Below are positions 43,036-52,533 of a stretch of 64,000 bases of DNA, piece by piece. The stretch comes from Bacillus sp. 1780r2a1 (GTDB lineage: Bacteria; Bacillota; Bacilli; Bacillales; Bacillaceae_H): assembly GCA_024134725.1 (NCBI GenBank), contig CP099863.1, positions 801,501-865,500 on the forward strand, read 5' to 3'. The stretch's first letter is position 1. Every line of letters begins with the position of its first letter. The position numbers were made by a program, and so were the translations under genes. A model generated the notes under the pieces. That model worked only from the letters and a program-made list of their open reading frames with translations, was not told the DNA's origin and did no database searches.

Positions 43036-43716
43036 TTATTCAAAAGTCGGTGAATTCTTTATATCATGTATTAGATTAATTAACGCTTCACCATCAATTA
43101 GCTGAATAGGTTTGTCTTGTACATATTGTATAGATGTTTTAGCAAAACAGCTAGTAGTGACAAAAAAGCCTTCAATGGCTTGAGAATCAATTAGCGCACT
43201 GTGAAATTTCTGTATATCCGGACGTCCAATTTTTTTATGAGCATACCTTTTGCATTCTACTACTGAAGTTTTTCCTTCTCTTGTTAAAACAATATCTTTG
43301 CCACCATCTCCGCTTGCTGATGTTACAATGGCTTCGTATCCTTTAGTCGAAAATAAATCAGCTATGTAAAACTCAAATTCTCTAGGATGCATAGCTTTTA
43401 ACTTATCCAGGTCGGCTAACTTTTTTAATTCTTGTAATTTCTTTTCTTCGCGTTGTTTCTCAATTAACATTTGGTTATGCGAGCGCATTTTTTGTTTTAA
43501 TGAGCGGTAATTATAAAGAGAGTAAAGAAAAGCTATAAAGAGAGCGACTCCATATCCCCATTGAAGATAGTTCCAGCCTTTAGATACAGCTATAAAATAA
43601 TCGATAAAAAAAGCAATCCAATATAAAACATAGCCTACTAAAAAGATACCCTTAAAGAGTATAAGTAATATAATTTCACTACTTTTTACTTTCACGTTAC
43701 TTTTTCTTTTTCTCAC
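43036..43716 (-). CDS. Membrane-anchored Mrr-like restriction endonuclease
   Basis: A 226-residue protein with two N-terminal membrane helices (about 15-38 and 46-66), a coiled linker and a C-terminal Mrr-type PD-(D/E)XK domain. The catalytic set is visible as GDGGKDIVL (D) and SVVECKRY (E-x-K). Mrr enzymes cut modified DNA; anchored versions with two helices are common in Firmicutes and their targets are unknown. GTG start after GAGGGAT. It sits alone between core genes. Confidence 0.85.
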   Translation of the reverse strand: MRKRKSNVKVKSSEIILLILFKGIFLVGYVLYWIAFFIDYFIAVSKGWNYLQWGYGVALFIAFLYSLYNYRSLKQKMRSHNQMLIEKQREEKKLQELKKLADLDKLKAMHPREFEFYIADLFSTKGYEAIVTSASGDGGKDIVLTREGKTSVVECKRYAHKKIGRPDIQKFHSALIDSQAIEGFFVTTSCFAKTSIQYVQDKPIQLIDGEALINLIHDIKNSPTFE

Positions 43717-43880
43717 CGCGATCCCTCCTACATTTAGTTTGACTCATAAAAAGAAAATAAATGAGATGTATTTACAACAGAATAAATTATTTATAGCAGC
43801 TATAAACAAAAGATAGAATTCTCCTCCAATCCCCATTACAATGTAAAGTTAAAGAGATGATATTTAGAGGAGGAAGACAG

Positions 43881-44714
43881 TTGTTTAAAGATTCACTTGA
43901 GTCGATGGCGGAAGCAGCTCGCCAGAAAACAGATCACCTTAACAAACAGCTGCCGAGCTATTTACTGTTGGCAATTCTAGCGGGGGCTTATGTAGGAATT
44001 GGCGTTGTACTGGCCTTGTCAGTGGGAGCTCCGCTTGCACAAATGTCGCTGCCGGTTGTATCGCTAGTTATGGGCTTATCATTTGCGGTAGCGTTATTGC
44101 TTGTGACGTTCGCTGGAGCAGAGTTGTTTACGGGGAATCATATGTTTTACACAATTAGCACGTTGTCCGGAGTGACGACGTGGAGAGATACGCTGAAAAA
44201 CTGGGCGTGGTGTTTTGTTGGGAATTTACTTGGTGCTTTCATCCTTTGCTTGTTAATAGTAGGAACAGGGTTATTTAAAGGAATTGATGAGGGGCATTTG
44301 ATGATGACAATTGCTTCGAAAAAAATGAATTTGCCGATGAGCGAGCTGTTTTTTCGAGGGATTCTATGTAACTGGCTTGTGTGCTTAGCGATTTGGACAG
44401 CTTCTCGAACGAAAAATGACGCTGCTAAAATGATGCTGATTTTTTGGATGTTGTTTGCGTTTGTGGCCTCTGGATATGAGCATAGCGTAGCGAACATGAC
44501 GTTTTTAGGCTTAGCTTTATTGCATCCTAACCCTGAGTCAGTGTCTTTAGCTGGCATGGTTCATAACCTAATTCCCGTTACTCTAGGAAACATTGTAGGA
44601 GGCGCTTTGTTTGTTGGAAGCGCGTATTGGTTTGTACAGAAAAAGAAAGCAGAACAAACACAAGAGGTGCAAAAGGTTTCAACTGCATTAAAAGAAGAGG
44701 AATTATCAAAATAG
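43881..44714 (+). CDS. Formate/nitrite transporter family channel
   Basis: An FNT-family pentameric anion channel with six helices. Family phrases are GAYVGIGVVLALS, LVTFAGAELFTGNHMF, FVGNLLGAF and CNWLVCLAIW. I start at TTG 43881 because AGAGGAGGAA lies just ahead of it; the frame is open to an ATG at 43857 that would include this site. It could carry formate or nitrite; neighbours do not decide. Confidence 0.88.
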   Translation: MFKDSLESMAEAARQKTDHLNKQLPSYLLLAILAGAYVGIGVVLALSVGAPLAQMSLPVVSLVMGLSFAVALLLVTFAGAELFTGNHMFYTISTLSGVTTWRDTLKNWAWCFVGNLLGAFILCLLIVGTGLFKGIDEGHLMMTIASKKMNLPMSELFFRGILCNWLVCLAIWTASRTKNDAAKMMLIFWMLFAFVASGYEHSVANMTFLGLALLHPNPESVSLAGMVHNLIPVTLGNIVGGALFVGSAYWFVQKKKAEQTQEVQKVSTALKEEELSK

Positions 44715-44757
44715 TAGGAACATGCTTATTTTTCACTCGTACAGAAAAAAAGATAAT

Positions 44758-44830
44758 AAATCCAGTGAAAAGACTGAGCCCCACAAGCGTAGCGAGGAGG
44801 CTCAGGTTTCTCCTCACGTAAAGCGAGGGG
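44758..44830. repeat. Imperfect inverted repeats in intergenic DNA
   Basis: TGAGCC...GGCTCA and CCTCACG...AGCGAGGGG form two small hairpins. The GC-rich CACAAGCGTAGCGAGGAGG text stands out from its surroundings and looks like a dispersed intergenic element. Confidence 0.4.
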
Positions 44831-44880
44831 CCTTAGCACAATGAAACGAACGCATCTTTACACCTAATGATGGTAGAAGC

Positions 44881-44920
44881 GAAATCATTCTTCTATGAGA
44901 AAGAATGATTTTGTTTTTTC
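44881..44920 (+). terminator. Terminator before queT
   Basis: AAATCATTCTT and AAGAATGATTTT are the arms, ending in a T tract. Confidence 0.75.
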
Positions 44921-44952
44921 CGAGACTCTCTTTTGTACATAAACGGAAAGGC

Positions 44953-45040
44953 TTGACTAAAACTTCATGCTGCTGTATGATTCTTTAGTATTTGCGTAAG
45001 ACGTGGTTCGGAACCATCCCACGTAAAAAAACTAAGGAGA
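44953..45040 (+). promoter_or_regulatory. Promoter and preQ1-I riboswitch of queT
   Basis: A promoter TTGACT (44953-44958), 17 bp, TATGAT (44976-44981) leads into a class I preQ1 aptamer at about 45001-45038. P1 is ACGTGG with CCACGT, the loop carries GGTTC, and the A-rich tail ends in AAAAACTAAGG. The tail contains the start of the ribosome site (AAGGAGAG), so ligand binding should shut translation of the transporter gene. Confidence 0.88.
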
Positions 45041-45049
45041 GTATGCAGT

Positions 45050-45538
45050 ATGAAAGTAAGAACACTTGCAGTCAACGGCATTATTGCAGCCATGTATATT
45101 GCGGTAACGATGTTTATTCAGCCGTTTGGCTTTACAAATATTCAATTCCGTATTGCGGAAATGTTTAATCATTTGATCATTTTTAATAAGAAGTATTTAT
45201 ATGGAATTGTCCTAGGCGTATTTTTAGCCAACCTATTCTTCTCACCAATGGTAGCGTATGATTTAGTATTTGGGGTAGGACAATCACTTATCTCGTTATT
45301 ACTAATGATCTTTGCGATGAAGTTTGCGAAGGGTACAGTTGCTCGTATGATTATAAATACGCTCATCTTTACGTTTACCATGTTTATCATTGCGTTTGAG
45401 CTTCATTTAGCACTAGGGTTCCCGTTTTTATTAACATGGTTAACAACTGCAATCGGTGAGTTTGTAGTCATGCTTGTTGGAATTCCAGTAATGCTAGCAA
45501 TTCATAAACGCGTGAACTTTACAAAGTTAATCGATTAA
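45050..45538 (+). CDS. queT: QueT-family queuosine precursor transporter
   Basis: A 162-residue membrane protein with about five helices, the substrate-binding S component of an ECF transporter for preQ1-type queuosine precursors. The AVTMFIQPFGFTNIQFRIAE segment is typical of QueT. The upstream preQ1 riboswitch supports the substrate. The energy-coupling genes are elsewhere. A terminator follows. Confidence 0.9.
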   Translation: MKVRTLAVNGIIAAMYIAVTMFIQPFGFTNIQFRIAEMFNHLIIFNKKYLYGIVLGVFLANLFFSPMVAYDLVFGVGQSLISLLLMIFAMKFAKGTVARMIINTLIFTFTMFIIAFELHLALGFPFLLTWLTTAIGEFVVMLVGIPVMLAIHKRVNFTKLID

Positions 45539-45542
45539 TACG

Positions 45543-45575
45543 AAAAAAGCTTACAATCCTGTAAGCTTTTTTCAT
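45543..45575 (+). terminator. Terminator after queT
   Basis: AAAAAAGCTTACA and TGTAAGCTTTTTT form a hairpin. Confidence 0.85.
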
Positions 45576-45700
45576 ATTTAAATGGTTTTAATTTATAGAA
45601 AAAAGGCACAATATATGACAGAATTAGAGAGAAGTTGTTAATTACGCTAATACATAGTGGAAGTCACGCTTTATACTATACTTGAGAAGGAGAGAAGAGC

Positions 45701-46486
45701 TTGCTTGCAAATGATGATCATAAGGTAGAAGAACTAGCATTTATTAAAAAAGCCCTGGACTTTACAAGAGCTGGATTAATTTTAACTAACCCTGCTTTAC
45801 CCGATAATCCGATTGTTTATGCGAACCAAGGTTTTCTGGATATGACCGGATACACAAAAGAAGAGATCGTAGGACAGAACTGCCGCTTTTTACAAGGCGA
45901 AAAGACCAATCGAGATACGGTACAACAAATTCGAGATGCTATCCGTGAAGAAAAGTCAGTCAATGTACAAATTCTAAACTATACAAAAGAAAACCAACCT
46001 TTTTGGAACGACTTATTTATTGATCCAACATGGATTGATGATGAGCTTTATTTTATCGGGGTTCAAAAAGATATTACGGAAAAAAAGAAGCAGGAAGAAG
46101 TAATTTATGATTACTACGAAAAGATGCAGGAGATGTCAGCGCCGATTGTTCCAGTAAAAGACGGGGTTTCTGTTCTACCGATTGTTGGTGTTTTGAATGA
46201 ACAGCGATATCATATGATTGCATCCAAAGTATCAACATACATTGATGAAAGTAAAGATGATCATTTTATTATCGATTTCTCGGGTTTATTAGAAATGGAT
46301 GAAGATGTGGTAGCCTATATTTATAACCTGCATGATTTAATTAAGATTACTGGAACGGAGGTTATTGTAACGGGTATTACGCCTTCTGTAGCGAAAAAAA
46401 TGAGAGACCTCCAAGTAAACTTTACAATCTTAAAAACCTATACGCATGTCAAGGCCGCTTTAAAAGTACTTGGATATGCAGAATAA
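45701..46486 (+). CDS. ytvA: Blue-light receptor YtvA (LOV-STAS)
   Basis: A 261-residue protein with an N-terminal LOV domain (about 20-125), a J-alpha linker and a C-terminal STAS domain (about 145-258). The photoactive cysteine is C61 in GQNCRFLQG. YtvA is part of the stressosome and activates the sigma-B general stress response under blue light. The start is TTG 45701, with GAAGGAGAG upstream. Monocistronic. Confidence 0.93.
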   Translation: MLANDDHKVEELAFIKKALDFTRAGLILTNPALPDNPIVYANQGFLDMTGYTKEEIVGQNCRFLQGEKTNRDTVQQIRDAIREEKSVNVQILNYTKENQPFWNDLFIDPTWIDDELYFIGVQKDITEKKKQEEVIYDYYEKMQEMSAPIVPVKDGVSVLPIVGVLNEQRYHMIASKVSTYIDESKDDHFIIDFSGLLEMDEDVVAYIYNLHDLIKITGTEVIVTGITPSVAKKMRDLQVNFTILKTYTHVKAALKVLGYAE

Positions 46487-46495
46487 GTTCTCGAA

Positions 46496-46525
46496 AAAGT
46501 CCGTAAAACAATACGGACTTTTTTT
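46496..46525 (+). terminator. Terminator after ytvA
   Basis: AAAGTCCGTA and TACGGACTTTTTTT form a hairpin. Confidence 0.85.
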
Positions 46526-46579
46526 GTTTATAAATCGTAATATATATAAACCTAACCTAAAAGGCGAGTGAGTCCAGAA

Positions 46580-46615
46580 TTGAACAAACTTCCAGCATTT
46601 GATATATTGGTTTTA
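46580..46615 (+). promoter_or_regulatory. Promoter of the GntR-type gene (leaderless)
   Basis: TTGAAC (46580-46585), 17 bp, TATATT (46603-46608). The expected start of transcription falls on or next to the ATG at 46615, and no ribosome site precedes that ATG. The text GATATATTGGTTTTA (46601-46615) recurs at 47331-47345 in the next promoter. Confidence 0.6.
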
Positions 46616-47262
46616 TGAAAAGAGAATTGATTAAACCCATTAAACGTTTATCACTGCGAGAAGAAATTTATCAAACTTTAAAACAAGGAATTATTACGTT
46701 AGAGTTTCCACCGGACCAACGCTTGAATGATAAGGAGCTAGCTGAAAAATTTAGCGTCAGCAGAACGCCGGTACGAGAAGCGTTAAAACGCTTGGAAGAT
46801 GAAGGGCTTGTTGAATCGATTCCAGGCTCTATTACCAAAGTGTCTTCGCTAAATCCTGAAGAAGCAAAGCATGCGTTTACCGTTGTTGCGGTCCTTCACG
46901 CATTGGCAACTAAGCTTGCCGTTCCGCATCTGACAGAAGAAGATTTCAAAGCATTGGCTCGTCATAATGCGGAACTTGAGAGTGCGGTCGAACAAAACAA
47001 TATCATTGGTGCAATTGAAGCGGATCAAGCTTTTCACCGCGTATTCTTGGAAGTTGCTGCTAACCCTGAAATTGTGTTAGCGTTAGAGCGAAGTGAGTCA
47101 AAAATTTACCGGTTGGAAGTGGCGAAATTTTCTTCAGAACAAGGATTTAAATCTGTAAATGAGCATCAAAAAATCATTGAAGTCTGTCAAAGCGAGGAGA
47201 CAATACAAGCAGCGGGCCTTGTTGAGAAAAACTGGCTAAGTCTTGGAGAACTATTGGTGTAA
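46615..47262 (+). CDS. GntR-family regulator with FCD domain
   Basis: A 215-residue FadR-subfamily regulator: winged helix at residues 10-75 (LREEIYQTLKQGIITLEF, RTPVREALKRLEDEGL) and a helical FCD ligand domain (about 80-205, with DQAFHRVFLE and NEHQKIIEVC). It probably controls itself and the transporter gene downstream, as their promoters share the same -10/operator text. The effector is unknown. No ribosome site is seen upstream, consistent with a leaderless message. Confidence 0.87.
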   Translation: MKRELIKPIKRLSLREEIYQTLKQGIITLEFPPDQRLNDKELAEKFSVSRTPVREALKRLEDEGLVESIPGSITKVSSLNPEEAKHAFTVVAVLHALATKLAVPHLTEEDFKALARHNAELESAVEQNNIIGAIEADQAFHRVFLEVAANPEIVLALERSESKIYRLEVAKFSSEQGFKSVNEHQKIIEVCQSEETIQAAGLVEKNWLSLGELLV

Positions 47263-47295
47263 AGAGTCTTCACAAACGTGAGGACTCTTTTTTAT
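47262..47295 (+). terminator. Terminator after the GntR-type gene
   Basis: AGAGTCTTCAC and GTGAGGACTCTTTTTT form a hairpin. Confidence 0.8.
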
Positions 47296-47309
47296 ACGCT
47301 AAAATAGCA

Positions 47310-47345
47310 TTGAATAAATAACCAAAATGCGATATATTGGTTTTA
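47310..47345 (+). promoter_or_regulatory. Promoter of the EmrE-like transporter gene
   Basis: TTGAAT (47310-47315), 17 bp, TATATT (47333-47338), followed by GGTTTTA as in the regulator promoter. AACCAA (47320-47325) and TTGGTT (47337-47342) make an inverted repeat around the -10 element, a candidate operator. Confidence 0.6.
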
Positions 47346-47389
47346 CAATTTATTTACATTATTATGTGTTACATACGGGGGTTAAGGAA

Positions 47390-48373
47390 TTGAAACCAAT
47401 TATATTAGGCGTGTGCTCGGCGTTTTTCTTTGCGTTTACATTTGTTTTAAATCGTATGATGGAAGTTGAAGGTGGAAGCTGGATTTGGAGTGCTTCCTTA
47501 CGCTTTTTCTTTATGGTTCCACTACTGTTAATCATCGTCATCGCTAGGAAAAAGCTGAACGCTACGTTTGCGGAAATGAAGAAAGCACCGATGCAGTGGG
47601 TGATGTGGAGCACCATTGGCTTTGGATTATTCTACGCGCCGCTTTGTTATGCGAGTGCGTATGGCCCGAGCTGGTTAATTGCGGGAACGTGGCAAATTAC
47701 GATTATCTCAGGTTCGCTTTTAGCTCCTTTATTTTATGAAACAATCCAAACGAGTAAGGGACCTATTCAAGTAAAAGGAAAAATACCTTTTAAGAGCTTA
47801 GCGATGTCGCTTATTATTTTACTCGGCGTAGCGGTTATGCAAATTGAACACGCAACAACGCTATCGCTTATGAGCGTATTGCTTTGCACATTGCCAATTT
47901 TAGTTGCTTCGTTTGCTTATCCGCTTGGCAATCGTAAGATGATGGTGGTTGTATCCAATCGTTTAGATGCTTATCAGCGCGTGCTCGGAATGACCATTGC
48001 CAGCTTGCCGTTTTGGATTATCTTAGCCATTTATGGTTTATTTACTGCTGGCCCACCTAGCGCTTCACAGGTCATTCAATCGGGCTGGGTTGCCTTGTTT
48101 TCAGGCGTTATTGCGACGGTCTTATTCTTTGCAGCAACTAATATGGTTACAGGTGATATGAAAAAGCTCGGAGCAGTGGAAGCTACTCAGTCGCTTGAAG
48201 TATTGTTTGCGTTACTTGGTGAAATGATTCTGCTTGGCATGCCGCTACCTACATACGTTTCGTGTATTGGAATTATACTTGTTATTGCTGGTATGGCGTT
48301 AAATAGCTACGTATCAAGCAGGAAAGGGAATAGGGAAACCAAACCAGAAATGAAGCAAGCAACAAATCTGTAA
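47390..48373 (+). CDS. Multidrug-efflux/EamA-like transporter
   Basis: About 327 residues with ten membrane helices, of the multidrug resistance efflux transporter family related to EamA permeases (FAFTFVLNRMM, WSASLRFFF, VASFAYPLGNRKMM). I start at TTG 47390, preceded by GTTAAGGAA; the frame is open to 47327, but that would extend across the presumed transcription start. It is probably regulated by the GntR-type protein encoded upstream. Substrate unknown. Confidence 0.82.
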   Translation: MKPIILGVCSAFFFAFTFVLNRMMEVEGGSWIWSASLRFFFMVPLLLIIVIARKKLNATFAEMKKAPMQWVMWSTIGFGLFYAPLCYASAYGPSWLIAGTWQITIISGSLLAPLFYETIQTSKGPIQVKGKIPFKSLAMSLIILLGVAVMQIEHATTLSLMSVLLCTLPILVASFAYPLGNRKMMVVVSNRLDAYQRVLGMTIASLPFWIILAIYGLFTAGPPSASQVIQSGWVALFSGVIATVLFFAATNMVTGDMKKLGAVEATQSLEVLFALLGEMILLGMPLPTYVSCIGIILVIAGMALNSYVSSRKGNRETKPEMKQATNL

Positions 48374-48463
48374 AAGTAGATGGAAATTTTGGAGAAAAAG
48401 GCTTCATTTACGTACATTAGTGGTAAAATAGAATATATATATTCTATAAAGGAGGAATGTCAG

Positions 48464-48628
48464 GTGAGTGCCTTAATTGTAGGCTTAGTAGCTTCCGTTC
48501 TTTCCGTTTGTTTACTGTTTTCTAATCGTCAGAAGCGTGTTAATAAGGTCCAATCTACGCAGTCGTTACATGCACAAAATATAAACAAGCAGAGTGAGCA
48601 AGACGATTCTCTCATGTATTATATATAG
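48464..48628 (+). CDS. Small membrane-anchored protein, 54 residues
   Basis: GTG 48464 follows AAAGGAGGAATG, a strong site. The protein is one membrane helix (SALIVGLVASVLSVCLLFS) and a polar tail rich in Gln and Ser. The frame is open to 48380 but has no other ribosome site. Unknown function. Confidence 0.65.
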   Translation: MSALIVGLVASVLSVCLLFSNRQKRVNKVQSTQSLHAQNINKQSEQDDSLMYYI

Positions 48629-48773
48629 GAAGCTGTTACAGTAAAAGTAGGCCGAGAAGATGTAAATGCTTCTCGGTTTTTTCTTGTGGTTTTAGTTGCG
48701 ATGTGAAAGCTGGGGTCCGCACTATATAAATATTTTAAAATTGAAGCAAACCTACATTAGGGAGGGAAACGTA

Positions 48774-48875
48774 ATGGATATTACTCAAATTAAACATGCA
48801 CTGTTTAAGCAAGCGATAATCTTAACAACTTACTTAGTAAGCGTTATAGTTTCCCTTACAATCTTAGCATTATAA
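48774..48875 (+). CDS. 33-residue hydrophobic peptide
   Basis: MDITQIKHALFKQAIILTTY begins a 33-residue peptide with one helix, after AGGGAGGGAAACG. It overlaps the end of the convergent NTF2-like gene by 46 bp. It resembles small membrane toxins or a membrane microprotein; identity unknown. Confidence 0.45.
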   Translation: MDITQIKHALFKQAIILTTYLVSVIVSLTILAL

Positions 48876-49237
48876 ATTTGAAAGTGTGTTGTACCTAGTA
48901 TATTTTTAACCTTTTCATTTGATAACCTTGTCTTCCAATTGACTGATACGTCCCAATCATTTAATCCGCCTATTCTATTACAAGTTAAGCTATCTATGAA
49001 TATAGATCTTTCCCCGATATCAACCATTGTTTTAATAATTTCAGCTTTTATCTGAGCACTGGTTATAAATTTTTTATTATATATAACTCCTTGACTGTCA
49101 TAATAAGAAGGGATTTCATTTAGCTTATTTTGATTCCAAACATAATTGTAAAAATTGAAAATAAAAGAGGTGATTTCAAATGAAGTTAACTCTTTAGGTT
49201 GTTTATATGTTTCTAAGGCTAATTTAGTTTGCATCTC
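48830..49237 (-). CDS. NTF2/SnoaL-like protein under S-box control
   Basis: About 135 residues. FIFNFYNYVWNQNKLNEIPSYY, DSLTCNRIGGLNDWDVSVNW and GTTHFQIYNAKIV suggest a SnoaL-like cone fold of the NTF2 superfamily; this is a pattern call. I start at ATG 49237 because ACAGGAGAATGG precedes it; the frame extends five codons further up. The message begins with an S-box riboswitch, so the protein should be made when S-adenosylmethionine is low. Confidence 0.65.
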   Translation of the reverse strand, partial: EMQTKLALETYKQPKELTSFEITSFIFNFYNYVWNQNKLNEIPSYYDSQGVIYNKKFITSAQIKAEIIKTMVDIGERSIFIDSLTCNRIGGLNDWDVSVNWKTRLSNEKVKNILGTTHFQIYNAKIVRETITLTK

Positions 49238-49274
49238 CATTCTCCTGTACATTGAATATAGTATTATAAATATA

Positions 49275-49432
49275 AAAAACCTCTCTATTTATAAAATAGA
49301 GAGGTTACATATTCTGCAATATGCTTCTTATCTTGCAAAGTAACTAACTTTGCAGGAATTAGCACCTTTTCAAACAAATGTTTGAAGGTTGCTGGGTTTC
49401 ATAGGGCCAGTCCCTCCACCTCTCTGGATAAG
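49275..49432 (-). promoter_or_regulatory. SAM-I (S-box) riboswitch with terminator
   Basis: On the minus strand the leader reads AGAGAGGTGGAGGGACTGGC, then CCTATGAAACC and AGCAACC, the hallmark S-box core. P1 pairs CTTATC (49427-49432 complement) with GATAAG near 49327. The expression platform ends in AACCTCTCTA...TAGAGAGGTTTTTT (49275-49306), an intrinsic terminator, with the anti-terminator strand next to P1. High S-adenosylmethionine should stop transcription of the NTF2-like gene. Confidence 0.93.
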
Positions 49433-49618
49433 TAATATAAAGTTAGAGATAATTTTACCATATATAACAAACATGTAAAGTGGTCGGGAAGCAATTAACT
49501 GAAATAATTTGTTTATTTTTCACAAAAAAAGTATACTTGACACATCGGAATAATATGTTTTATTGTATTAATATAAATTAAAGCACATTAAATACAATTC
49601 TTGCCGACTAGAAAGCTA

Positions 49619-49655
49619 GAGGCTCCCATTTGAAACTAAATGGGAGCCTCTTTAT
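49619..49655 (+). terminator. Attenuator-like hairpin in the 49679 gene leader
   Basis: GAGGCTCCCATTT and AAATGGGAGCCTC with a T run lie between a TTGACA-type promoter (near 49537) and the gene's ribosome site. The short leader before it (CTTGCCGACTAGAAAGCTAG) holds a second small hairpin. It is either an upstream terminator or an attenuator. Confidence 0.6.
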
Positions 49656-49678
49656 TTCTACAGAAAGGAGAATACATT

Positions 49679-50020
49679 ATGACGTCTTTCAATCAAAAAG
49701 CGTTGGAATTAACAGAGTATGAGATTACAAGTGGAATAACCAACAGCAAATATCTTAATCTGCCAGATTTGGAGTTCTCCTTATGGTGTCAAAGGAAATA
49801 TAAAGTGACTAAAGGTATATATAATGAGCTCGATTGCTGGTTTTACGAGTACGACATTGTAAATGTCCATCATCGTCGCATTTATATTCTTGCGTTTTTA
49901 GAATTTATTAAAGAACAGAGTAATGATAAAAAGAAGTATTTTCAATTCGGAGCAGGGGGGTTAAATGGTAAACTTCATCAGTTTATAAGAAATTGTGAAA
50001 TAGAGAGTTACAAAATATAA
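49679..50020 (+). CDS. Hypothetical protein, 113 residues
   Basis: ATG 49679 follows GAAAGGAGAATA; the frame is open to 49640 but that would start inside the terminator. The protein is soluble and rich in Tyr and Phe (DCWFYEYDIVNVHHRRIYIL). Family unknown. A terminator-like hairpin lies in its leader. Confidence 0.68.
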   Translation: MTSFNQKALELTEYEITSGITNSKYLNLPDLEFSLWCQRKYKVTKGIYNELDCWFYEYDIVNVHHRRIYILAFLEFIKEQSNDKKKYFQFGAGGLNGKLHQFIRNCEIESYKI

Positions 50021-50069
50021 GAGAGTGTTGGAAAGTTAAACAACGGATGAAGGGTTAGCCATGAAGTTG

Positions 50070-50480
50070 TAGAACTTTTGCCAAAGTAGATGGTTCAGTT
50101 GCATATTTATTTGCCTGCTACTTTCTATGCTTATCATCTATTCATTTATTTGGTTCTTCAGAGCAAACGAATAAACATTACAAGAAAGCATTAGAAAATC
50201 AGCTGTTTTGGACAAAAACAAACGGATAATGGCACTGTAGTATTTAATGAAGTAGAGATACTGTGTTCTTTTCAAACAGAGGAAGGTCAGCTAATCTCAA
50301 CAATCAGACCGCATATTGCAAAAATAATCTTAATCTATATTCTACTTGGTATAGCTGAGGGGGCATTGGAAGAAGCCAAGAAATATACTAAGAATGAATC
50401 AAGGCCATGGGTAACCTCAAATTTAATTATGCAACTAATGATCCTTATATCGTTGGGCACTCAATCATAAACTACCCGAG
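50070..50480 (+). pseudogene. Decayed SfnB/acyl-CoA dehydrogenase-type monooxygenase
   Basis: Scattered frames give VDGSVAYLFACYFLC, SIHLFGSSEQTNKHYKKALE, NGTVVFNEVE, ILLGIAEGALEEAKKYTKNE, SRPWV and, shifted, ATNDPYIVG. In that order they match the flavin-dependent sulfone/sulfur-acquisition oxidoreductases (SfnB/DszC type). Stops and frameshifts break it, and both ends are lost. The intact FMN reductase gene that would serve such an enzyme follows directly. Confidence 0.78.
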
Positions 50481-50530
50481 GTTACACCATATTCTTAAAT
50501 ATATAGCCCAATTAAAAGGAGAGATGGTTT

Positions 50531-51085
50531 ATGTCGAGCATAGTGATTATTTCAGGAAGTCCCACTAAGCCCTCTAGGAGTGAGGCAATAGCTTCATATT
50601 TAAAGAAATATTTTGAAAGCAAACAACACCAGGTAGAAACGATAAATGTTCGTGACCTTCCCGCAGAAGACTTGCTACATGCTAATTTTAACAGCGTAGA
50701 CATAAAGTATCGTTTGTCACAAATCAAACAAGCTCAAGCTGTAATAGTCGTTAGTCCCGTGTATAAAGCTAGCTACACTGGCATTTTAAAATCCTTCTTA
50801 GATTTAATTCCTGAAAAAGGGTTAGCTGATAAGATTGTATTACCAGTCGCAACGGGTGGTTCGTTTGCACATTTATTGTCATTGGAATATACTTTTAAGC
50901 CTCTTTTCTCAATATTAGGTAGTCAACAAATTAATAGTGGGGTTTATTTGGTTGATTCCCAAATTAGCTATCAGCATCTTGAGCTTACTTTTCTTGATGA
51001 CGAAATTAAAAGACGAGTAGATACAGCTTTACAGCAACTTTCAAATCAGCTAATCGAAAACGAGTCAGGTAGGAAGCAATTTTAA
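50531..51085 (+). CDS. ssuE: NADPH-dependent FMN reductase, SsuE-like
   Basis: A 184-residue flavodoxin-like reductase with the FMN-binding ISGSPTKPSRSEAI and the conserved VVSPVYKASYTGILKSFLD and LPVATGGSFAHLL. SsuE supplies reduced FMN to two-component monooxygenases that release sulfite from organosulfur compounds. Its partner here is the pseudogene just upstream. AAAAGGAGAG precedes the ATG. MetY follows, in keeping with sulfur assimilation. Confidence 0.9.
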   Translation: MSSIVIISGSPTKPSRSEAIASYLKKYFESKQHQVETINVRDLPAEDLLHANFNSVDIKYRLSQIKQAQAVIVVSPVYKASYTGILKSFLDLIPEKGLADKIVLPVATGGSFAHLLSLEYTFKPLFSILGSQQINSGVYLVDSQISYQHLELTFLDDEIKRRVDTALQQLSNQLIENESGRKQF

Positions 51086-51101
51086 TTTCTTGTGAAAATA
51101 A

Positions 51102-52459
<1,358 letters not shown>

Positions 52460-52460
<1 letters not shown>

Positions 52461-52512
52461 TAAAAAAAGAGCAAAAGTGTTCATGGTGGCGAACTCTTTT
52501 GCTCTTTGTATT
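52460..52512. terminator. Bidirectional terminator after metY
   Basis: AAAAAAGAGCAAAAGTGTTC and GAACTCTTTTGCTCTTT pair across a short loop, between convergent genes. Confidence 0.8.
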
Positions 52513-52533
52513 GAGCAAATGTAATACCTTCTC

